Below, in pieces: positions 1-5,237 of a stretch of 5,237 nt of DNA (the stretch's first letter is position 1; each line of letters opens with the position of its first letter). The notes beneath the pieces are model-generated. The model had not been told where the DNA came from and searched no databases. It worked only from the letters and a program-made list of their open reading frames with translations. The stretch covers positions 1 to 5,237 of the forward strand of contig JAEKFU010000646.1 in the NCBI GenBank assembly GCA_016522385.1, given 5' to 3'. The DNA comes from Pseudomonadota bacterium. GTDB taxonomy: Bacteria; Pseudomonadota; Alphaproteobacteria; Rhizobiales; Aestuariivirgaceae. Position numbers and translations under genes: made by a program.

Positions 1-824
1 ACGCCGTCGACCATCAGTTTGGCAAGCCCCGGATAGGCGAAGATCGTTTCAATAATCACGACACCGCTGACCAGATAAGCCAGGTTCAGCGCTATGACGT
101 TGACGATCGGCCCAATCGCATTGAGCAGCGCATGGCGCAGGATAATACGCTTGCGCGGCACGCCTTTGAGGATCGCCATCTCGATGTAGGGCGAGCCCAT
201 GACGTTCAGGATACCGGCCCGGGTCATTCTGATCATTTGGGCGGATACGACGATCACAAGAGTTCCGATGGGCAGTGCCAGCACATAAACCGATTTCCAG
301 AAACCTTCGGTGCCGCTCAAGTATGAAACCGCCGGTACAAGTCCAAGCTGCACGGCCAAGAAGAGAATGAGAAAGATGGCGACGAAGAAATCTGGAACCG
401 CAATGAGCCCCAGTGTCGTTGATGTGACAATCCGGTCAACAAGTCGGCCCGGGAACATGGCTGCAAGTAGTCCGAGCAAAACGGACAACGGCACGGAAAT
501 CAGGGTTACGACAGACGTCATGAATAACGTGTTGCCGATCCTGTTGCCGATCAGACTCGAGATTGTTGCACCACCAGCCGCCGAAATCCCGAGATCGCCT
601 GTAACAAGGCTTCCGATCCAAGAGAAATATTGCAGATACCAAGGTTTATCGAGCCCCAACTGTTTGCGCAAAGCGGCAAGCGACTCAGCTGTTGCATCCT
701 GGCCCAAACGAATTTGGGCCGCGTCTCCCGGCAAGACTTGAGTCAGCGCGAATATTAGTACGGACACGACCCAAATGAGTACGATGCCGATGCCAATCCG
801 CCGCAACACCATTTGCCACATCAT
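1..824 (-). CDS. ABC importer permease, DppB/OppB type (3' end missing)
   Basis: Inner-membrane permease of a peptide/opine/nickel-type ABC importer, forming half of the transmembrane channel served by the neighbouring binding protein. The frame is open from a double ATG (824 and 821) to the left edge, giving 274 residues; family members usually have about 305-340, so roughly the last 30-60 are outside. Residues 11-29 form the first hydrophobic helix. It is followed by the family's LPGD motif (31-34), a periplasmic stretch with GLDKPWYLQY (57-66) and GDLG (76-79), and helices near 98-122, 133-165, 177-199 and 238-260. The cytoplasmic EAA-like loop that contacts the ATPase is visible around 204-240 (SPYIEMAILKGVPRKRI, then RHALLNAIGP). 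The IETIFAYPGLAKL motif (258-270) is also typical. A purine-rich Shine-Dalgarno (GGGGAGGGTGA, 844-834) ends 9 nt before the ATG. The second permease and ATPase genes are expected further left but are not in view. Confidence 0.95.
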   Translation of the reverse strand, partial: MMWQMVLRRIGIGIVLIWVVSVLIFALTQVLPGDAAQIRLGQDATAESLAALRKQLGLDKPWYLQYFSWIGSLVTGDLGISAAGGATISSLIGNRIGNTLFMTSVVTLISVPLSVLLGLLAAMFPGRLVDRIVTSTTLGLIAVPDFFVAIFLILFLAVQLGLVPAVSYLSGTEGFWKSVYVLALPIGTLVIVVSAQMIRMTRAGILNVMGSPYIEMAILKGVPRKRIILRHALLNAIGPIVNVIALNLAYLVSGVVIIETIFAYPGLAKLMVDG

Positions 825-926
825 AGCTAAAAATCACCCTCCCCGCAGCTGCCGCTTTCCTAATTGTTCTTCATTCGAAGCCATTAAAACGCGAAGACGC
901 TGGCCCTGATAAGGAAGCGGTAAGTG

Positions 927-960
927 GCGTCAGCCCGTCTTCAAGGCGACGGACTGACGC
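927..960 (-). other. intercistronic stem-loop after the binding-protein gene
   Basis: On the transcribed minus strand, GCGTCAGTCCGTC (960-948) pairs with GACGGGCTGACGC (939-927): 13 pairs with a single U-G wobble, closed by an 8-nt loop (GCCTTGAA). It begins 19 nt after the binding-protein stop codon and about 100 nt before the permease ATG. No T-run follows (CACTTACC), so it does not look like a standard intrinsic terminator. Strong stem-loops directly after binding-protein genes are known in ABC importer operons, where they block 3' exonucleases or partly attenuate transcription and so raise the ratio of binding protein to permease. That role is inferred here; the base pairing is directly visible. 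Confidence 0.75.
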
Positions 961-979
961 AGTATCGTCACGACCAACC

Positions 980-2641
980 TTACGCGTCGAGCCAGATGAA
1001 CTCCGGCCATTCCATGCCACCGAACGCGGCAATCGGAACGCGCGGGAAGCCCTTGAGGCTCTTGGACTTCGCGTCGACATAGGCGCGGTGAGTCGGGATA
1101 AGCGACCCGGAGCCTTCGGCACAAAGTTTTTGGGCTTCGCAGTGCATTTCGTGGCGCTTGGCGTCGTCAAGTTCGGCACGGGCCATGGCGAGCAACTGAT
1201 CGAAGCGCTCGTTCTTCCACGAGGTCTCGTTCCACGGTGCATCGCTCTTATAAGCGAGCGTCATCATGATGTTGGCACTCGGGCGCATGTTCCAGGACGA
1301 CACGTTCATCGGCTGCTTCATCCAGACGGCGCCCCAATAGCCGTCATTCGGCACTTTCTTGATGTCAAGAGTGAAACCGATCTTCGCGCATTCGCGCTGA
1401 AGCATAAGGCAGACATCGGTCATTCCCGGATACACCTCAGCAACATGCAATTGTGCAGAGGTGACACCTGACTTCTTGATGTGATGTTTGGCCTTGTCCG
1501 GATCATAGGCATGGATCGGCGGATCGTTGACTTCCTTGCACCAATCGGCGCCATACGCTGGACCAACCGGCTGATCGTTGCCAAGCGAGCCACGTCCTTT
1601 CTGGATCACCTTCAGGACACGATCGCGGCGTTGCAGATGCTTAAGTCCGGTAGCGAAGCCCGGCTTGTTGCCAGGGTCCTTGTCAAGCATGCACGAGATC
1701 GTTGGATAGGCCCCTGAGGCTACCGCAAACAGCTCGACATTCGGCGATTGCTCAACCTGACCGTAGGCCTTAGGATCGACCTGCGCCACCATCTGAACAT
1801 CGCCGGATATCAGCGCGTTGATGCGGGCCACGTTGTCAGTGATGCCGAAAGCCTCGAACTGATCGATATAGGGTCCTTCGTGGTCTGTATTCCAGTAATT
1901 GTCGTTGCGCGCATGGACTGAGCGCACACCAGGCTTGAACTCCTTCAGGACATATGGACCGGTTCCCGTCGGATTCTGGAAATCCGTCGTACCGTTCTTG
2001 ACGATTTTGAAGTGGAATGTGCCAAGAATGATCGGCAGTTCGGCATTTGGCGCGCTCATCTTGGCCTTGACCGTTAAATCGTCGACCTTGACCCATTCCT
2101 TGACATCGGCGACCAGCACTTTGGCCTTCGATGCCGAGTCTTCGCCAAGATGGCGGTTCATGGAATAGATGACGTCATCGGCAGAGAACTTGGAACCGTC
2201 ATGCCATTCGACGCCCTTGCGCAATTTGAATGTCCACTCTGTGACGTCCTTATTGGCTTCCCATTCGGTAGCCAGCTCCGGTCCGACAGTCAGGTCTTCA
2301 CGGAAACGGCACAGGTTGTTGTAGTTCAACCGGCCACGGCCATAATCGAGTGAGGATGTGAACAGGATTGGGTCCAGCGTGTCCGAGGGGCCATGCAGAT
2401 CCCAGGCAAAACGGATGTTTCCGCCCTTTTTTGGTGTTTGGGCTAGCGCATCCGTTGCGCCGGTCACAATGCTGCCAGCGGCAGCGATCGTTGCGCCTGA
2501 CGCAATCAGGTAGCCCATCACCTCGCGGCGAGTCGCGCCGCGGCGCAAGGCACCAGTAACGATGCTCTTGTCCATCGGATTTAGGTCATCGTAGCCCACG
2601 TCACCGCAGACGATGCCTCCCGTAACTTTCTTGTTCATCAT
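980..2641 (-). CDS. ABC importer substrate-binding protein, family 5 (SBP_bac_5), Tat-type signal
   Basis: Periplasmic binding protein of a Dpp/Opp-type ABC importer; it captures the solute and delivers it to the permease encoded downstream. It has 553 residues, normal for the family. A long N-region (1-36) precedes a twin-arginine-like motif, ATRREVMGYL (36-45), then a hydrophobic stretch (about 44-62) and an AxA site (ALA, 65-67), so cleavage before QTPKKGG is likely. The mature part shows family-5 hallmarks: a DTLDP segment near the start, LATEWE, WTFKLRKGVEWHDGSKFSADDVIYS, GTGPYVLKEF and NDNYW, then YDPDKAKHHIKKSG and the GYWGAVWMK and SSWNMRP segments of the C-terminal half. AGGGAG at 2650-2645 lies 3 nt before the first ATG and 6 nt before the second, so translation may begin at residue 2. 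The ligand cannot be read from sequence. The adjacent cyclic-amidase and amidohydrolase genes suggest a ureide, imide or related amide, but a peptide or opine is also possible. Confidence 0.95.
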   Translation of the reverse strand: MMNKKVTGGIVCGDVGYDDLNPMDKSIVTGALRRGATRREVMGYLIASGATIAAAGSIVTGATDALAQTPKKGGNIRFAWDLHGPSDTLDPILFTSSLDYGRGRLNYNNLCRFREDLTVGPELATEWEANKDVTEWTFKLRKGVEWHDGSKFSADDVIYSMNRHLGEDSASKAKVLVADVKEWVKVDDLTVKAKMSAPNAELPIILGTFHFKIVKNGTTDFQNPTGTGPYVLKEFKPGVRSVHARNDNYWNTDHEGPYIDQFEAFGITDNVARINALISGDVQMVAQVDPKAYGQVEQSPNVELFAVASGAYPTISCMLDKDPGNKPGFATGLKHLQRRDRVLKVIQKGRGSLGNDQPVGPAYGADWCKEVNDPPIHAYDPDKAKHHIKKSGVTSAQLHVAEVYPGMTDVCLMLQRECAKIGFTLDIKKVPNDGYWGAVWMKQPMNVSSWNMRPSANIMMTLAYKSDAPWNETSWKNERFDQLLAMARAELDDAKRHEMHCEAQKLCAEGSGSLIPTHRAYVDAKSKSLKGFPRVPIAAFGGMEWPEFIWLDA

Positions 2642-2849
2642 TTACTCCCTGTATCAAAGTCTATCAGTTTTTGGATCGCGCCCCACACACCCGCAAGATC
2701 AGCTCGATCATTGCGCCAATCGCATATCTGTAATGCAACTGCAGCATGGCACATCGGATAACGAGTTGTAAACCGCGCGTCCTCGGCTCTACAGCAGGTT
2801 TGGCAGTACGGTTAATGAGAAGCGAGCCGCGGGCAGCGAACTGATTGCC
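2642..2849 (-). promoter_or_regulatory. 208-bp leader region of the binding-protein gene with inverted repeats
   Basis: The gap between the deacetylase stop and the binding-protein start holds no convincing gene. It is longer than expected inside a simple operon, so the transporter may have its own promoter or a structured leader. Read on the minus strand, CGCAA-T-GATC-GAGCT-GATC-TTGCG (2715-2692) forms a 9-bp stem with one bulged T and a 5-nt loop. Next to it, TTGCAT and ATGCGA (2738-2733 and 2725-2720) form a 6-bp stem with a 7-nt loop. Near the deacetylase stop, GGTTAA-g-TGAG (2859-2849) can pair with CTCATTAACC (2819-2810) across a 29-nt loop with no T-tract, which makes a weak terminator candidate at best. 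I found no sigma-70 promoter I trust. Confidence 0.4.
2645..2650 (-). promoter_or_regulatory. Shine-Dalgarno of the binding-protein gene
   Basis: AGGGAG followed by TAA and then ATGATG. The spacing is 3 nt to the first ATG and 6 nt to the second, and the second is closer to the usual optimum. The downstream in-frame ATG at residue 23 has no comparable purine-rich element. This supports the long N-terminal form with an extended Tat-type n-region. Confidence 0.7.
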
Positions 2850-3776
2850 TCACTTAACCTGCATCTCACGGGGATAGTGCTCTGCCCAGTAGCGCGCCAG
2901 ATCGCCTCGGCGGCATAGCCAGACCCGGTCATGCTCGCCAAGATAGTCCAGAAACTGGTGCAGAGCACCGATACGACCCGGACGGCCGAGAAGGCGAGCA
3001 TGCAGGCCGATGGTCATCATTTTCGGGCCGACCTCACCTTCCGCATATAGCTGATCGAAGGTGTCTTTGAGGTAGGTGAAAAACTCGCCGCCGACCTGAT
3101 AACAGCGTTCGCCGCGTCCAAAGCGAGAGTCGTTGGTATCGAGCGAGTATGGGATCAGGAGCAAATTGGGATAATCCTGCGACCAATATGGCAAGTCATC
3201 GTTATAAACATCTGAATCGTATAGAAAATTACCGGTTTCGGCGACAAGGCGCCGGGTGTTTATCGATGGCAAACCGGCATAATAGCCAAGCGGCGGTGCA
3301 CCCGTCAGCGCCCTGACCTGCTCGACGGCCTTGGCAATTTGCTCGCGTTCCTCGTCCTCGGTAAGGGTGTCATGGTCGATCCAGCGCCAACCGTGCGATT
3401 GAAGATCAAAGCCGGCTTCGATCATCGCCTCTAGCGGATGCGGATTCCGTTCACCTGCAAGGCCGACAAGATTGACCGTTGCCTTGAGACCGCGATCGCT
3501 GAACGCCTTGAGGAGCCGCCAATAGCCGACACGGGCACCATACTCATAGCTTGATTCAATGTTGAGGTCGCGGCGGCCAATTCGTGCATCAACGGCGACA
3601 TCAGACAGGCGCACTTCCGAGCGGTCATCGCCGTTAAGCACGCATAGTTCGCCGCCTTCTTCGTAATTTATGCAAAAATTGACGGCAATACGCGCTTGGC
3701 CCGGCCACGTCACGTGCGGTAGCTGGTTGCGGTAACCGATCAAATCGCGCGTTGGCAAGTTCCGGACATTTGACAT
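2850..3776 (-). CDS. PuuE-type allantoinase-like cyclic amidohydrolase (polysaccharide deacetylase fold)
   Basis: Probable cytoplasmic hydrolase opening the amide bond of a cyclic ureide or imide. PuuE allantoinases convert allantoin to allantoate; relatives act on cyclic imides. It has 308 residues, the usual length, with no signal peptide. Family signatures in order: RDLIGY (10-15), NYEEGGE (37-43), IESSYEYGAR (73-82), SHGWRW (127-132), NTRRLVAE (173-180), YDSDVYNDDLPYW (186-198), IPYSLDTND (208-216), FFTYLKDTFDQLYAEG (232-247) and GLHARLLGRPGR (257-268). Compared with NodB-type deacetylases, the first Asp motif is replaced by NYEEG and the HxxxH second His is Trp132, as expected for the metal-independent PuuE group. 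AAAGAG lies 9 nt before the ATG at 3776. The gene diverges from the amidohydrolase and precedes the transporter genes on the same strand, so co-transcription with them is possible despite the 208-bp gap. Family assignment is secure. Allantoin as substrate is not, because YAGLPS (166-171) and LHAR (258-261) differ from the YTGRTS and LHCR I remember from allantoinases. Confidence 0.9.
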   Translation of the reverse strand: MSNVRNLPTRDLIGYRNQLPHVTWPGQARIAVNFCINYEEGGELCVLNGDDRSEVRLSDVAVDARIGRRDLNIESSYEYGARVGYWRLLKAFSDRGLKATVNLVGLAGERNPHPLEAMIEAGFDLQSHGWRWIDHDTLTEDEEREQIAKAVEQVRALTGAPPLGYYAGLPSINTRRLVAETGNFLYDSDVYNDDLPYWSQDYPNLLLIPYSLDTNDSRFGRGERCYQVGGEFFTYLKDTFDQLYAEGEVGPKMMTIGLHARLLGRPGRIGALHQFLDYLGEHDRVWLCRRGDLARYWAEHYPREMQVK

Positions 3777-3846
3777 TTAGGATTGCTCTTTGCAGTACAG
3801 AATTTACGGGTTTCTAGGTGAACCGGAAGGTTAGATACGCTGTGTC
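3777..3846. promoter_or_regulatory. divergent intergenic region between deacetylase and amidohydrolase
   Basis: These 70 bp separate the two divergent start codons and must hold the amidohydrolase promoter and probably that of the deacetylase. Such a short shared region favours joint control. A small inverted repeat, AACC-GGAA-GGTT (3821-3832), lies just upstream of the amidohydrolase and could be part of an operator. The deacetylase side has AAAGAG 9 nt from its ATG. The amidohydrolase side has only GGAAGG (3825-3830), 16 nt from its ATG, which is unusually far. No -35/-10 pair is clear enough to mark. Confidence 0.45.
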
Positions 3847-5118
3847 ATGACCGCAAGCAGAGACCTTGGCGAGCGCGTTTTTGCCGAACTAGCGTGCAGC
3901 ACCGCAGATCCGCCCGGTGTCACGCGGGCTGCTTACGGTGTTGGCGAGCAATTCGCGCATGATCTAATCCGGCGCGAGGCGAAAACACTTGGCTGCGAAA
4001 TCGCAATTGATGCTGCCGGCAACCTTTCCATGACACTGCCGGGTGCCGACTGGGACCGGCGGTGCGTGATGTTCGGCTCACACCTTGATTCGGTGCCGCA
4101 TGGGGGAAACTATGACGGTGCGGCTGGAGTCATTGCCGGTCTTGCGGTGATTGCCGAGCTCGTCACCCACGACGTGACCCCGCCACAAGATGTCGCTGTG
4201 ACGGCTTTTCGGGGCGAAGAGGCCGCGTGGTTTCCGATCTCCTATCTGGGAAGCTGTGCAGCGCTCGGCATGCTCGATTCGCAACTGCTTGAAGTGCCGC
4301 GCTTGGACACCGGCATTAGTCTTGCCGATCATATGCGTGCGGCCGGGTTCGATCCTGAACCAATCCGTCGTGGTGTGGCGCAATTCCAGCCAGAGAGGAT
4401 CGGCGCTTTCCTCGAAGTGCATATCGAACAAGGTCCGGTTCTGATTGACCAAAATCTTCCGATTGGTCTGGTCACCGCGATCAATGGCGGATTCCGTCAC
4501 ATGCAGGCGAAGGTGACCGGGGACTGGGCGCATTCAGGTGCAACGCCGCGCGGTCATCGGCGCGATGCGGTGTTGGCATTCAACAACCTGATCAATCGTC
4601 TGGAGACGACTTGGGACCAAATCGAGGCTTCCGGCCGCTCGGCGACCATCACCTTCGGACAGGTGGCGACCGACGCGACGTTGCATGGCGGCAGTCGCGT
4701 CGCCGGCCAGCTCGATTTCTCCCTGGACGTGCGCAGCGAATTCGCAGATGTGCTGGATGAGTTGCGGAGCGAGCTCGCTCGAATCACAGATGCGACCGAT
4801 CTTGCAGACGGAGCGACTATTGAATTCGGCCCTGAATTTTCATGGCCCGTTGCGCGTATGGCACCGGAGTTGCTCGATCTGCTGGATGCGTGCGCCCGCA
4901 AGGCCGGTGTGCCGACAATGCGGATGCCGAGCGGTGCCGGACATGACGCTGCCGTACTAGCTGCAGCCGGCATTCCCACGGCGATGCTGTTTGTTCGCAA
5001 TGCCAATGGTAGCCACAACCCGGATGAGGCCATGGATCTCGACGATCTCGAGCAGGCGGTTTCAGTGCTGATACGACTTGTGCAAGACGGGAATCTGCCT
5101 AATCGTCGAACTCGGTAA
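3847..5118 (+). CDS. M20-family Zn-dependent amidohydrolase (allantoate amidohydrolase/N-carbamoyl-amino-acid hydrolase group)
   Basis: Cytoplasmic binuclear-metal hydrolase removing a carbamoyl or amide group from a linear ureido or amide acid. It has 423 residues, a usual length. Metal-site motifs are complete: GSHLDSVPHGGNYDG (77-91; His79, Asp90), FRGEEAAWFP (121-130; Glu124/Glu125), LEVHIEQGPVL (189-199; His192) and NGSHNPDEAM (387-396; His390). The lid/dimerisation domain begins after about residue 205 and carries WAHSGATPRGHRRDAV (227-242; His229). LDVRS (293-297) and PSGAGHDAA (361-369) are also family hallmarks. An in-frame TAG at 3832-3834 leaves ATG 3847 as the first usable start, although its Shine-Dalgarno is poor. 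Divergence from a PuuE-type ring-opening enzyme suggests consecutive steps on one compound. Residues differ from classical carbamoylases: Trp128 where EExxRF has Arg, Arg284 in SRVAG where NVxPG is usual, and NGGFRHMQ where GQR is usual. Substrate is therefore undecided; peptidase activity is unlikely. Confidence 0.92.
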   Translation: MTASRDLGERVFAELACSTADPPGVTRAAYGVGEQFAHDLIRREAKTLGCEIAIDAAGNLSMTLPGADWDRRCVMFGSHLDSVPHGGNYDGAAGVIAGLAVIAELVTHDVTPPQDVAVTAFRGEEAAWFPISYLGSCAALGMLDSQLLEVPRLDTGISLADHMRAAGFDPEPIRRGVAQFQPERIGAFLEVHIEQGPVLIDQNLPIGLVTAINGGFRHMQAKVTGDWAHSGATPRGHRRDAVLAFNNLINRLETTWDQIEASGRSATITFGQVATDATLHGGSRVAGQLDFSLDVRSEFADVLDELRSELARITDATDLADGATIEFGPEFSWPVARMAPELLDLLDACARKAGVPTMRMPSGAGHDAAVLAAAGIPTAMLFVRNANGSHNPDEAMDLDDLEQAVSVLIRLVQDGNLPNRRTR

Positions 5119-5237
5119 ACAGCCGGTAGCATTCGGGGCGCCGGTGGGTCTTTAAATCCAAGACGCGCTTGCGAGTGGCCGACTGCATCGAAATAAAATT
5201 GTGCATCTTGAGCAGGGGATTTTGAGCCGATTGGTCC
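5099..5237 (-). CDS. C-terminal end of an unidentified protein (5' part outside window)
   Basis: An open minus-strand frame enters from the right edge and ends at TAG (5101-5099), giving 45 residues that begin DQSAQNPLLK and end RPECYRLFTEFDD. The tail is basic and helical in character (TRKRVLDLKTHRRPE), and most codons end in G or C, as expected for a real gene in this DNA. Its stop lies inside the amidohydrolase gene, so the two coding regions converge with a 20-bp overlap (5099-5118). I do not recognise the family. A transcriptional regulator would fit the position beside a catabolic cassette, but nothing in these residues proves it. A competing frame through the same stretch is an extension of a spurious antisense frame and looks less protein-like. 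Confidence 0.5.
   Translation of the reverse strand, partial: DQSAQNPLLKMHNFISMQSATRKRVLDLKTHRRPECYRLFTEFDD

Noticed and set aside
310..741. 143-residue plus-strand open frame
   Set aside because: It lies antisense to the permease, whose membrane helices and EAA loop are clear, and it has no family features.
871..1242. Minus-strand open frames overlapping the 3' end of the binding-protein gene
   Set aside because: These are alternative frames of a well-supported gene, with no domain content and no sign of a programmed frameshift.
1600..1680. Possible frameshift in the binding protein around LKHLQRRDRVLKV
   Set aside because: The segment differs from the MKYLxDRxxI pattern I remember, but the family pattern resumes at once (KGRGSLGNDQPVGP) in the same frame, so this is ordinary divergence.
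2638..2754. 38-residue minus-strand frame whose TGA overlaps the binding-protein ATG (ATGA)
   Set aside because: The coupling-type overlap is attractive, but its ATG has no Shine-Dalgarno, the sequence has no recognisable features, and the frame runs through both inverted repeats. Probably chance.
2810..2859. Possible terminator of the deacetylase gene
   Set aside because: The stem is only 10 pairs with a bulge, AT-rich at one end, has a 29-nt loop and no following T-run. Too weak to call.
4554..5132. 192-residue minus-strand open frame antisense to the amidohydrolase
   Set aside because: It is Ser/Arg/Ala-rich with no recognisable motif, and lies opposite a gene with complete catalytic signatures; it is a codon-bias shadow.

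Overview
The window looks like alphaproteobacterial DNA, probably Hyphomicrobiales (Rhizobiales). G+C is moderately high, genes are tightly packed, and a cluster-5 solute-binding protein carries a Tat-type signal. Its sequence resembles rhizobial peptide/opine-type importers as I remember them. No database search was possible, so the taxonomy is an inference.

Layout. Three genes lie on the minus strand and are transcribed towards position 1: a PuuE-type (allantoinase-like) member of the polysaccharide deacetylase fold (3776 to 2850), a family-5 extracellular solute-binding protein (2641 to 980), and the first inner-membrane permease of the same ABC importer (824 to beyond position 1, cut by the window edge). 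Divergent from the deacetylase, across 70 bp, is a plus-strand M20-family amidohydrolase of the allantoate amidohydrolase/N-carbamoyl-amino-acid hydrolase group (3847-5118). At the right edge the 3' end of an unidentified minus-strand gene (stop at 5099-5101) overlaps the amidohydrolase tail to tail by 20 bp.

How the genes may work together. PuuE-type enzymes hydrolyse the amide bond of cyclic ureides or imides. M20 amidohydrolases of this group remove the carbamoyl or amide group from the linear product. With a dedicated ABC importer beside them, the simplest reading is a catabolic or nitrogen-scavenging cassette: import of a cyclic ureide/imide or a related amide, ring opening, then release of ammonia. 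Allantoin is the textbook substrate. However, both enzymes differ from classical allantoin-pathway enzymes, as I recall them, at positions near the substrate, so a different cyclic substrate is a real possibility.

Non-coding structure. A near-perfect 13-bp stem-loop lies 19 nt after the solute-binding protein stop codon and before the permease. It is a likely mRNA stabiliser or attenuator that makes binding protein more abundant than permease. The 208-bp gap upstream of the binding-protein gene holds two adjacent inverted repeats (2692-2715 and 2720-2738). These could be a structured leader or operator. No RNA genes, mobile elements or CRISPR arrays were seen.
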